From contig PHEU01000003.1 of assembly GCA_002841295.1 (NCBI GenBank), forward strand, positions 25,884 through 89,883: a stretch of DNA of 64,000 nt. The letters run 5' to 3'. Position numbers and translations under genes: made by a program. This stretch comes from Actinobacteria bacterium HGW-Actinobacteria-6 (lineage in GTDB: Bacteria > Actinomycetota > Coriobacteriia > Anaerosomatales > Anaerosomataceae). The first letter of the stretch is position 1, and every line of letters begins with the position of its first letter. Below are positions 1 to 7,903 of this stretch, piece by piece. The notes beneath the pieces are model-generated. The model was not told the DNA's origin. It worked only from the letters and a program-made list of their open reading frames with translations, and searched no databases.

Positions 1-2230
1 CGGACTTCATGATGTCCAGCGTCGCCTGCGGCAAGAGGCCGGATGTGGGCGCCAGGTAGAGCGGCCACCCGTTGGCGGCGGCGATCGGAGAAGCGGCGAG
101 AGCATCGGGGAAGTTCGCCCCTGTCGCCACGAACATCACGCCGTCGTACGGCGCCAGCGTCTTTACCTTCTTTGCAATCTCATTAGCAGTTGCGTACCGG
201 TTGCTGCCAGCGAGCCTGATGGGCTCGGCCATGCCATCGATTGCGTCTATGGCGCTCGCTACTCCCGCTGATACTGCGGCTTCGCTACCGAGGATGTAAG
301 CCTTCGTTGCGCCGAGATCGATGATCTCAGCTCTGACCACCGAGGGAAGCGTCTTCGGATCGGTCAGAAGTATCGGCGCGCCCTCCAGACCTGCGAGCGC
401 AGCTCCGCCGAGCGCGTCCGGCCAGTTCGCGCCGGTCGCAATCACTACTGTGTCTGCTCCGTCCGGGAATGCGAGCTTTGCGGCTGCGACTGCGGTCTCG
501 TAGCGATTCGCGCCCTCAATCGGGATGTACTCGGTTGCCGGCGTTTCGCCGACGATACTGAACGGAACCGTGACGGTGCTCTCCTTGTTGCCGGCTTTGT
601 CGGTGGACGCGTACGCCAGCGAATAGCTGCCTGCGCCGGTAACCATAACGCTCGTACCGGTCCCGGAGCTCGCGGCGGTGCCGGTGACGGCCCACTGGGT
701 CTTCTGGATGCCCGAGCGATCGTCGATGGGCGTGAGGGTGATCTGCGCGACTCCGTCAGCGTACGACGCGAGATGGTTGTCGGTGGTATCGGGAACCGTG
801 CGATCGGTCTGCACTGTGTAGTGCAGTGGTGTAGTACTCCAGTTGCCCGCAGCATCACGTGCGATCACATGGAAGTAACGGACGCCCTCCGGAACGGCAA
901 TCGTGGTTGTGACGGCTGAGCCCAGAGTGGTCTCTGTGGGACGGGTAGTGGACGACGTGTCGAGCACATACGAGTAGCCCGTCACGTCGATGTTGTCCGA
1001 GGCATCCCAGGTGAACGTTGCTGAGGCACTCTTGTACCAGCTCGCCTGGACGGGATGCGTGCTAGAGGTGAGGGACGTCATCGTCGGCTTCGTGGTGTCC
1101 GGGACCGGAGCTGTTCCAGCGATACTCCAGGTTGCACCGTCGGTTGTAACGACGATCGTGCCGCCCGCGCCGACAGCAACACCGCGGGTTCCGATGAATG
1201 AAATTGCAGCGAGGTCCCTAGTCGTCTGACTCGTGGACTGGGTCCAGCTCGCGCCGCCGTTGACTGTGCGGATGATCTTCCCGCCGGCACCCGCAGCCCA
1301 TGCATTCGTGGCGCTCGTCATGTCCACGCCGTTGAGCGCGGTGGTTCCCACACCCGTGCCTTCGGTCCATGTGGTGCCGCCGTTGGAGCTCCGGAACACA
1401 CGACCGACTGAGCTCACAATAACTCCATCAGTGGCCGTGCCGAACGCAACACCGGTCAGGCGAAGCGCCACGGGGAAGTTCTTCCGGGTCCAGGTGTAAC
1501 CGCCGTCAGCGGTAGCGTGCACGGTCGCTGTGTCCTCGTTCGGGAACATGTCGTCCCCAACCGCCCAGCCGAGCGTGCTGCTGTAGAAGTCGACCGAAAG
1601 CATCTCGCCTTCGCCCGACCAGTACGGATTGCCGAGTGGGTCCGGAGTGTAGTGAATCTTGGGGGCAAGAACCGGCTGCTGCCCCCAGAAGGAACCGCCG
1701 TTGTACTCGGAACGCCACACCTGCTCGGAGTAGTAGAGGTTGTCCCCAGGCGTCGTTCCACCAAAGAGCGTCGCCCCGTCCGTTGAGCCCGGAATCGCAG
1801 TGACTCCGCTCAGGCCGATTGCCGGCGCACCTTGCTGGTTCGCCGTCATGTCTGCATTTACAAGCGTCCACGACGTGCCGCCATTGGTCGTCTTGTAGAC
1901 CGCACGGTTGTAGGTCACGGCCACGCCGGTGGTCGTACTCCAGAAGGCGATTCCACGGAAGTCGGCAGTCGTTGTGCCGGTAGTGAGCTTCACCCATGTG
2001 TTCCCACCGTCAGTGGTCTTGATGATCGTGCCGAGAGCGCCTGCGGCGTAGCCGATGGTATCGCTTACCATCGTCACGCACTTCAGGTCTGCCGTGGTCA
2101 CGGCGGTCGGCGCGACCGCTGCCGGAGCGACAGTAGTGCCCGGGTCTGCAAAAGCCACGACAGGGAGCGGCATCGCGAATGCGAGAGCCACCACCAGGGC
2201 AGCCGCGATGCGGCGCCTGAACTGTTTCAT
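1..2230 (-). CDS. Exported surface protein with YCF48/BNR-like repeats and cell-wall-binding (CWB2) repeats, C-terminus cut by window edge
   Basis: The gene starts at ATG 2228-2230 and reads leftward off the window, so about 743 codons are visible and the C-terminus is missing. The N-terminus is a signal peptide (MKQFRRRIAAALVVALAFA). Residues about 40-350 are repeated 'TTDGGNTWV', 'TTNGGTSWTLV', 'SSNGGTTWTEG' type units, typical of YCF48/BNR beta-propellers. Ig/fibronectin-like segments follow. From about residue 560 there are units such as 'GANRYETAVAAAKLAFPDG' and 'GSNRYATANEIAKKV', which are the cell wall binding repeat 2 (PF04122) signature. The protein is therefore probably secreted and held on the cell wall. 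It sits downstream of the formate dehydrogenase/cytochrome island but has its own promoter and shares an operator-like palindrome with fdhA. The ligand or activity of the propeller is unknown. Confidence 0.85.
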   Translation of the reverse strand, partial: MKQFRRRIAAALVVALAFAMPLPVVAFADPGTTVAPAAVAPTAVTTADLKCVTMVSDTIGYAAGALGTIIKTTDGGNTWVKLTTGTTTADFRGIAFWSTTTGVAVTYNRAVYKTTNGGTSWTLVNADMTANQQGAPAIGLSGVTAIPGSTDGATLFGGTTPGDNLYYSEQVWRSEYNGGSFWGQQPVLAPKIHYTPDPLGNPYWSGEGEMLSVDFYSSTLGWAVGDDMFPNEDTATVHATADGGYTWTRKNFPVALRLTGVAFGTATDGVIVSSVGRVFRSSNGGTTWTEGTGVGTTALNGVDMTSATNAWAAGAGGKIIRTVNGGASWTQSTSQTTRDLAAISFIGTRGVAVGAGGTIVVTTDGATWSIAGTAPVPDTTKPTMTSLTSSTHPVQASWYKSASATFTWDASDNIDVTGYSYVLDTSSTTRPTETTLGSAVTTTIAVPEGVRYFHVIARDAAGNWSTTPLHYTVQTDRTVPDTTDNHLASYADGVAQITLTPIDDRSGIQKTQWAVTGTAASSGTGTSVMVTGAGSYSLAYASTDKAGNKESTVTVPFSIVGETPATEYIPIEGANRYETAVAAAKLAFPDGADTVVIATGANWPDALGGAALAGLEGAPILLTDPKTLPSVVRAEIIDLGATKAYILGSEAAVSAGVASAIDAIDGMAEPIRLAGSNRYATANEIAKKVKTLAPYDGVMFVATGANFPDALAASPIAAANGWPLYLAPTSGLLPQATLDIMKS

Positions 2231-2284
2231 TTCACCACGTCCTCAAGGCGATACCGGTCGCCGTTATGGCTGCGGATTCTGATA

Positions 2285-2298
2285 GTAACTAGAGTTAC
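2285..2298. promoter_or_regulatory. Palindromic operator-like site (copy 1)
   Basis: GTAACTAGAGTTAC is a perfect inverted repeat with 6-bp arms and a 2-bp centre. It directly abuts the candidate -10 box of the surface-protein gene, so a bound protein would cover the transcription start. The same 14 bp occur inside the longer 18-bp palindrome at 11833-11850, downstream of the fdhA promoter. Confidence 0.6.
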
Positions 2299-2327
2299 AT
2301 TCTAGCAGCCGCAGAGCGTTCCGTCAG
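2299..2327 (-). promoter_or_regulatory. Candidate sigma-70-type promoter of the surface-protein gene
   Basis: On the minus strand CTGACG (2322-2327) and TAGAAT (2299-2304) are separated by 17 bp, about 70 bp upstream of the start codon. The -35 matches consensus at four of six positions and overlaps the stop codon region of the upstream NHL gene. The palindrome at 2285-2298 follows immediately. Confidence 0.45.
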
Positions 2328-3523
2328 CCGCGCGAACGCGCTGATTGCGGCGCGAATGCAGCGACGATCAGTCCTATGCCAAAGAGTACAAGCACGATTG
2401 ATACCACAATGAACGGCAACCGTCCGCTTGCGTCGACCCGGCCCGCAACTCCGCCGAGTGGCAGCTTGTCGGCGTCGACCCACCGCCAGACCTGCACCCG
2501 CTTGTTGCCTGTGTCGGCGACGTACAGTCGCTCACCCGAGGAATCCGCCGCGATATCGTTGGGGAACGACAGCTGTCCGTCCCCGGTTCCCGGCCCACCA
2601 AAGCGGCCCAGCACGGCGCCTGTCTCATCCCACACCGCGATATCCTGCGCCAGTGCGTCGGCGACGACTACAAGGCCGCTTGTCTCAACAGAAGGTGGGA
2701 GGAACGCCATCCCGCGAGCAAGCGCATCGACTTGCAGCACACGTCGGAAACCGCCGTCACGTCCGAACACTACGATGCGGCGGTTGTTGCTGTCCGAGAC
2801 CCAGACCTCTTCCCCGCTCACCGCAACGCCGTTCGGGTAGTCAAGCACGACCGCCACGCCGGTGGCCTCCTCGGCGGCCCTTGCTCCGCCGATCTCGCGC
2901 ACCACGGTGCCGTCTGACTCAAGCTCAAGCACGCGGTGCCGCGACTCAACGTCGCTCACCCAAATGGTGCCGTTCTCGGCCACATCGATGCCGAGCGGCG
3001 CCCATGCGGTGCTCTCGGCGCTGCGCGTATCGTCATCGGACGGCTCTGGCGACAGTTCGCCGAGGAGTGTGCCCTTGGTGTCGTCGAACATGAAGACGGT
3101 CTTGTGCTCGCGGTCTGTCACGTACAAGACACCGCGCGCGTCATCGCGCGCCGCGTACACGGGAATGCCAAGCGTACCGCTGCCGATAACCGAACTCTCG
3201 GCGCCACGGTCGTCAAAGACGCGGACCACGCGAGCCTGAGAGTCGACGACGTACACGCGCCCGGGGCCGGCAACAACACCGACCGGTCTCTCAAGCGGCG
3301 GCGTACCCTCTTCAGGAAATGCGAACTGGAACTGAGGATGCCTACCGAGTGCCGCGTCAACGTCACCGACCGCCGGCACTGCACGCGATACCGGCGGCAT
3401 GAGCGCAAGCGTGACGCCAGCAGCGATGATGAGTGCTGCCGCGCTCCCCAGCAGCCAGCGCGCACGGCGCCGAGCTGCGGTAGTCGCGCGCTTGCGTGAG
3501 GTGCCCGACCGCGTCGACTCCAC
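2324..3523 (-). CDS. Membrane-anchored NHL-repeat beta-propeller protein
   Basis: A 399-residue protein from a GTG start. After a basic N-terminus there is a hydrophobic segment at about residues 24-44 (signal anchor). NHL-type repeats fill residues about 60-350, for example 'YVVDSQARVVRVFD', 'WVSDSNNRRIVVFG' and 'YVADTGNKRVQVW'. A second transmembrane segment (about 372-392) closes the protein near the C-terminus. The topology suggests an extracytoplasmic six-bladed propeller held at both ends. It is a paralogue of the NHL protein at 11922-13436; the pair bracket the formate dehydrogenase genes. The gene follows the lipoprotein gene by 7 bp. Its substrate is unknown; NHL propellers usually mediate protein or ligand contacts. 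Confidence 0.8.
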   Translation of the reverse strand: MESTRSGTSRKRATTAARRRARWLLGSAAALIIAAGVTLALMPPVSRAVPAVGDVDAALGRHPQFQFAFPEEGTPPLERPVGVVAGPGRVYVVDSQARVVRVFDDRGAESSVIGSGTLGIPVYAARDDARGVLYVTDREHKTVFMFDDTKGTLLGELSPEPSDDDTRSAESTAWAPLGIDVAENGTIWVSDVESRHRVLELESDGTVVREIGGARAAEEATGVAVVLDYPNGVAVSGEEVWVSDSNNRRIVVFGRDGGFRRVLQVDALARGMAFLPPSVETSGLVVVADALAQDIAVWDETGAVLGRFGGPGTGDGQLSFPNDIAADSSGERLYVADTGNKRVQVWRWVDADKLPLGGVAGRVDASGRLPFIVVSIVLVLFGIGLIVAAFAPQSARSRG

Positions 3524-3530
3524 CGCTCGC

Positions 3531-4355
3531 CTAGCCTGCGATCGTGGTAGCGACCTTGATGACCGCGCTCTTCAGGTCGACAGCCTTGCCCTTCTTCGCA
3601 TGCAGCTCCACTGACACCAGGACCGGGCCGTCGAGGAACACCACGACCGCGAAGTCGTCGCGAACACCGAAGTAGCCCTTCTTGGAGCCGATGTTCACCG
3701 TACCGCTGGACGTCGGGTACTGCAGCTTGATCTCGTCAACGAGCGCCTCAGCGTTCTTGGTATCGACAGTCTGCTCGGCATAGATGACGAGCTGATCGGC
3801 ATTGCCTGAAGTCGGTATGTAGTTGCGCGTGATGGAGGCCGGGTCGGCGATGATTCCTTGTGCCGAGTAGCCCGCGATGGTGTCCGGAACGTACTTGGCG
3901 AGGTTTGAGACCGCATCGACGGGTTCGTCGGGCGCTGGCGTCGAAGTAGTCGCGGTGCTGCCGCCGGTCGAGTCAGGTTTGGGCGTTGTGCCGCCCTCGA
4001 TCTCCTTGAGCTGCGAGGAGGCGTTCTTGTAGCCGGGATTGAGTGCAACGACGGCCTTGAGCTTCTCCGTCGCAGTGGCCAGATCGCCCGCCGCTAACGC
4101 GGCCTGCGCCTCATCGTAGAGCGCTCCGGTGTTCTGATGATCCGGGCACGTGATGATTCTCGTGGTGACCGAGTACTCCCCGACCTTGTCCTCGGGAACC
4201 TTGATATCCTCGGTGTTATCTTCAACGACTTCACCGGCGGTGCACAGCACGATCTCGCCGGTCTTGACGGTCACGGTGCGCTGCTTGCAGCCCGTCGTTG
4301 TGGCGAGCGAGAAGACGAGGACTATCGCGAGCAGACTATGAGTGAGGCGTTTCAC
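3531..4355 (-). CDS. Putative lipoprotein with a TPR-like segment
   Basis: A 274-residue protein with a lipoprotein signal: a hydrophobic stretch followed by the lipobox 'ATTTGC', giving Cys23 as the likely lipidated residue. Residues about 80-115 (ALYDEAQAALAAGDLATATE...) form a TPR-like helical pair, followed by a Thr/Pro/Ser linker. The C-terminal half (about 140-270) is a mixed alpha/beta domain that I do not recognise. Its ATG overlaps the stop of the preceding membrane-protein gene in an ATGA, so translation is probably coupled. The context (formate dehydrogenase, cytochromes, NHL proteins) suggests an extracytoplasmic accessory role, which is inference only. Confidence 0.7.
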   Translation of the reverse strand: MKRLTHSLLAIVLVFSLATTTGCKQRTVTVKTGEIVLCTAGEVVEDNTEDIKVPEDKVGEYSVTTRIITCPDHQNTGALYDEAQAALAAGDLATATEKLKAVVALNPGYKNASSQLKEIEGGTTPKPDSTGGSTATTSTPAPDEPVDAVSNLAKYVPDTIAGYSAQGIIADPASITRNYIPTSGNADQLVIYAEQTVDTKNAEALVDEIKLQYPTSSGTVNIGSKKGYFGVRDDFAVVVFLDGPVLVSVELHAKKGKAVDLKSAVIKVATTIAG

Positions 4356-5833
4356 GGACGATCACCTCTCGGCGGTTGACTGGCGCTCTTGGCACCGGAC
4401 ACGGAACGACATGACAACAGTAACGCGAGCGCGGTCACCGCGCCACCGAGCGCAACGAACGTTGCGACGACCGGTAGCGGACTGAACGAGATCGCGGCGA
4501 ATTCACTTCCAAAATCGACCTGCACCTCTGACGGAATAAAGGTCGTGAGCGTGTGGAGCGGCGTGGCCCAGACGAACGGCCAGGCAACAGCGGCTGCAAC
4601 AAGCGCTGCAACACGCGAGAATCGAGCGTCGCGCGAAAGCGCCATGCCGAGCACAACGAGCGCGAGCGCAAGAGCTGCCCAGGGGCCAACCACCTCGGCA
4701 CCAAGCAGGATGAATGATGCTTTGAAGTCTGCACCGCTTTGCAGCAAGCCGTTCGCGTGACCTTCGAGCGCGGGCAGGGCGAGACCGACAACTGCCGACA
4801 GCGCGGCGAGTACGGCTACCGCGATGCTGGCACGGCAGAATCCGGAGCGCGAGGGGTTCTCGGCGACGGGGTCCTTCGGCCAGACGAGCACGGTGGCGGC
4901 GAGCGCGAGTACCGACCCTGCCACGGCCGCAACAAGCTGAATTGGCTGAGGGCCGAAAGCGCCGGTGGCTTGCTCAACGACGGTGAGCGCTGTAATGGCC
5001 ACGCCGGGCAGGAAGTACGCGCCGGCGATAGCTCTGGGGCCCGCCGAGCGCAGTACGACGACAGCGGAGGCCGCCGTGACCGCACAGGCGACCGCGTAGA
5101 GCCAGACGCCACCATGCGAAAGTGCGGGGACGACATCTGCGGTGCCCCAGCGGGCAACGAGCACGAGAATTGCCGCGAGTGCGCCACCCGCAGCTGCAGG
5201 AACCGCAGCAGCATCGAGCGACCCGCGTTCGCGCGCGCGACCGAAATGCCACCAAAGCGCGGCCCACGCCAGGCCTGCAGCGAGCATCCAGAACTCCTCA
5301 GCCGCGAAACGCACGAACGGCGAGAACGAGCTGGGGCGCTCCCAGTTCCCGACGATGCCCGCAACTCCGGCCAGGCCAAGAAGGGCGCCGGCCAGCGGAA
5401 TGACTTCGGAGATTCGGCGGCGAAGCGTGAGGATGACGAGGATGACGGCCCAACCGGCCGTTGTGAGAAAGAGGATCTCGCTACCTGCAGGCACATCCGA
5501 ATACCGATGCACGAGGACCAGATATGGCGCCCCGAAGAGCCCTGCGGCGCCTAGCACGAGCGAGAAGAGCGGGTCGGATGCAGAGTGCAGCCGAATCCGG
5601 CGAGCGTCACCGCTCACCAGCATGATGCCGATTGCCGAGCCAAGCGCTGCGACAGTCGCCAGCACCTCGGCTGAAAGCGTGCGTCGCGCTTCGATGCCGA
5701 CAGCAAAACCTGCCGCCGAGGAAAGCACGAGTACGACCACCGCAACGAGCACGGCGATCTCAGACCGCGAAGAGGAAGGGCCGGGGAGACCCCGACCCTT
5801 CCCTTCACGCATGACGTTTGAAGTAGACGTCAT
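4352..5833 (-). CDS. Polytopic membrane protein of unknown function
   Basis: A 493-residue protein, almost entirely hydrophobic, with about a dozen predicted transmembrane segments between residues about 25 and 480. I chose the ATG at 5831-5833, just beyond the stop of the cytochrome gene, instead of the in-frame start at 5866 that would overlap it. I recognise no Pfam-type motif. The conserved WWxxG...H and haem-handling motifs expected of CcsA/ResB were not found. It lies between a 6-haem cytochrome and a lipoprotein within the formate dehydrogenase transcription unit. It might be a quinone-facing or export component of that system, but nothing in the sequence proves this. Confidence 0.6.
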   Translation of the reverse strand: MTSTSNVMREGKGRGLPGPSSSRSEIAVLVAVVVLVLSSAAGFAVGIEARRTLSAEVLATVAALGSAIGIMLVSGDARRIRLHSASDPLFSLVLGAAGLFGAPYLVLVHRYSDVPAGSEILFLTTAGWAVILVILTLRRRISEVIPLAGALLGLAGVAGIVGNWERPSSFSPFVRFAAEEFWMLAAGLAWAALWWHFGRARERGSLDAAAVPAAAGGALAAILVLVARWGTADVVPALSHGGVWLYAVACAVTAASAVVVLRSAGPRAIAGAYFLPGVAITALTVVEQATGAFGPQPIQLVAAVAGSVLALAATVLVWPKDPVAENPSRSGFCRASIAVAVLAALSAVVGLALPALEGHANGLLQSGADFKASFILLGAEVVGPWAALALALVVLGMALSRDARFSRVAALVAAAVAWPFVWATPLHTLTTFIPSEVQVDFGSEFAAISFSPLPVVATFVALGGAVTALALLLSCRSVSGAKSASQPPRGDRP

Positions 5834-5841
5834 CAGCTCGC

Positions 5842-7038
5842 TTACTTGTTGTGGCAAGCCTCGCACACGCCACGGTTGTTAGACCGAAGCAGTGCGTTGC
5901 CATCGTCCGGCGGAACGCTTCCCAGACCGTCGCCAGGGGTGATCCCGTAGCTTGAGTCAGGCAGCGGATCCGTCGAGTCAGCGACAGCGGCGTAGCCGGT
6001 CATCAGCGCATTCGAACCGTGAGCAACGTGGCACGTCAGGCAGTCGATCCAGTCGCTGGAGTCCTGCGTGGCGTAGTCCGCGGAGCTATCGTGAGCCAAC
6101 GGAAGCACGTTGTCAGTCACGATCAGCGAACGGGCGCCCAGATAGTTGCTGAGCGAAACGTTCGTCGGATGGCGATGACGGGTCACATAACCGAAACCGT
6201 CATTGGCGTCATACACCGATGAGGTGCCGATAGCGCCGGTGCTGTACTGCGTGTGGCACGATGCGCACCAACCGCTGATACCCTTGGTCACGTCCGTGTC
6301 CGGAGCCTTCGCGTACCGCGGATTGGTGTAATCCGGCGTGTACAGCGCGACCTGAGCTGCGCCGGGCTCGTGAAGCAGCCAGCCGCTCGTCGGGTAGCCG
6401 GGCTCAGCCGAGATGACCCACGGGGTCGGATCCGGATTGTCCGCATCCAAGGTGCCGTCGTAACCACCGACGGTCACACCGTTGACGACGTCCTTCAGCA
6501 GGCGGTAGTTCGACGAACCGTGTACGTCGTGGCACACGGAACAACCGATGACTACCTGTGTACCACCAGTGCTGAAGATACCGTCGGTACCGGTGGTACC
6601 GCCACCATAGGCAACCCAGGTGGTGTTGTTCGGGTAGTGCTGCGTCGGGAACATCGCGGGGTTGAAGCCACCGCCGTTGAGCGGCTCATTGAACGCGTTG
6701 AGCGTATCGTCCGTGTCGATACCATCATCGGCCTCGAAGATACCGTCGAACACGTTCGTGTCGGCTCCAAGCATCGCCGTGCCGTGGCACGTGTAGCAGA
6801 AATCATCGATGCTCGTTGACGTGCCGAGCAGCAGAGCGCTGCCCTCCGTCAGGTCTGTCTTCGTCCACGTGATGCTGCTCGCTGCCGTGTGCGCGCGGTG
6901 ACAACCGGCGCAGGCATCGGTGCTCATCGTGTAACTACCGTGAATCGAGTAGTTCGCGAACGCAACCCCAGGAGTCAGCATGACCGCTGCGGCCACCGCA
7001 AAAACCGCGATGAGAAGTAAACGCTTCCTCACAGCCAT
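5842..7038 (-). CDS. Six-haem c-type cytochrome
   Basis: A 398-residue exported protein. A signal peptide occupies residues 1-29 (KRLLLIAVFAVAAAVML...GVAFA). Six CXXCH motifs are visible: CAGCH, CYTCH, CSVCH, CASCH, CLTCH and CEACH, the last five residues from the C-terminus. The spacing between motifs is long, with loops rich in Gly, Asp and Thr. I placed the start at ATG 7036-7038, which has a GGGGGAGG ribosome-binding site and overlaps the stop of the iron-sulphur subunit gene. An in-frame GTG lies one codon upstream. Tight coupling to the formate dehydrogenase subunits suggests that it takes electrons from them outside the membrane. This is inference. Confidence 0.85.
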   Translation of the reverse strand: MAVRKRLLLIAVFAVAAAVMLTPGVAFANYSIHGSYTMSTDACAGCHRAHTAASSITWTKTDLTEGSALLLGTSTSIDDFCYTCHGTAMLGADTNVFDGIFEADDGIDTDDTLNAFNEPLNGGGFNPAMFPTQHYPNNTTWVAYGGGTTGTDGIFSTGGTQVVIGCSVCHDVHGSSNYRLLKDVVNGVTVGGYDGTLDADNPDPTPWVISAEPGYPTSGWLLHEPGAAQVALYTPDYTNPRYAKAPDTDVTKGISGWCASCHTQYSTGAIGTSSVYDANDGFGYVTRHRHPTNVSLSNYLGARSLIVTDNVLPLAHDSSADYATQDSSDWIDCLTCHVAHGSNALMTGYAAVADSTDPLPDSSYGITPGDGLGSVPPDDGNALLRSNNRGVCEACHNK

Positions 7039-7889
7039 CACACCTCCCCCATCTCATTGGCGATACGCTGACGACGTGCAATGACGGCAACAAGTCCGCC
7101 TGCCAGCAGTGTAGGCACAAGCGCCGCCTTTGCGAAAGGACCAGAGACAAGACTCGACATAAGCGGAGACACATGGTCTTCCACGAACGGGTCTGCCTTC
7201 GGAGCGATCAACAGGTACTTGCGGCTTGCCCAGTACATCGAACCGTCGCCCTGCGCCGAGATATACCCGTTGGAGGCCGTGTTGATGTACGTGAGGATGT
7301 TCTCCTTCGTGTCCCAGTTCATGGCCTTTGCGGGGCACGTGAACACACACGAGGGCTGATGCGCCTTCTCGGCAACAAGACTGATCTCGCCGGTCGTTGC
7401 CTTGGTCGGAAGCGCGGGACCGTACTCCGGAATGAGGCTTTCACCGATGCCGGCACGTCCGTAGCACAGCGTGCACTTCCACGCCTTGGAGGTGGTGTAC
7501 AGATCGCTACCAACGCCGATCTTGGGATAACCACCGCGGCCGCAGTCGATCTGGCACTGCTGCACGCACTGCACGCCGGCCGCATTGGTACCACCGGGGG
7601 TGCACTTCTCGGGATCGATAGCTACAGCGCCGTTGGCCATCTTGTTGATGGCTCCGAACGGGCACCGCTTGGTGCACGGCGGGTTGGTGCAGTGCCAGCA
7701 TGTGTACCGCATGAACGGACCCATGTCGACACGCTTCTGAGACTTGATGATCACTCGCTGATCCGGAGCAGTCTTGTGAATGCCAGGGTTCAGCGCCTTC
7801 ATCTTCCACGTGCGCTTACAGCTAACGACACAGCCGTTGCAGCGCATGCACTTATCGACGTCTTGAAGAATCGCCATAGTACTCATCAC
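7038..7889 (-). CDS. fdhB: Formate dehydrogenase iron-sulphur (beta) subunit, four [4Fe-4S] clusters
   Basis: A 283-residue electron-transfer subunit of the DMSO-reductase/formate dehydrogenase family. Cysteine groups appear in the order 'CMRCNGCVVSC' (about residues 14-24), 'CWHCTNPPCTKRC' (about 63-75), a group around 'CVQQCQIDC' and 'CTLC', and 'CVFTC', enough for four [4Fe-4S] clusters. A single hydrophobic segment near the C-terminus (about 250-270) would anchor it in the membrane, as in FdnH/FdoH. There is no own signal peptide, so it is presumably exported with the Tat-borne catalytic subunit. It starts 14 bp after fdhA. The start could be GTG 7889 or ATG 7886; an AAGGGGG box precedes both. 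Confidence 0.85.
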   Translation of the reverse strand: MMSTMAILQDVDKCMRCNGCVVSCKRTWKMKALNPGIHKTAPDQRVIIKSQKRVDMGPFMRYTCWHCTNPPCTKRCPFGAINKMANGAVAIDPEKCTPGGTNAAGVQCVQQCQIDCGRGGYPKIGVGSDLYTTSKAWKCTLCYGRAGIGESLIPEYGPALPTKATTGEISLVAEKAHQPSCVFTCPAKAMNWDTKENILTYINTASNGYISAQGDGSMYWASRKYLLIAPKADPFVEDHVSPLMSSLVSGPFAKAALVPTLLAGGLVAVIARRQRIANEMGEV

Positions 7890-7903
7890 TCACCACCCCC
7901 TTT

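Noticed and set aside
3399..6152. Several open frames on the plus strand across the FDH region
   Set aside because: They are antisense shadows of high-GC genes with Arg/Ala/Pro-rich translations and no family similarity.
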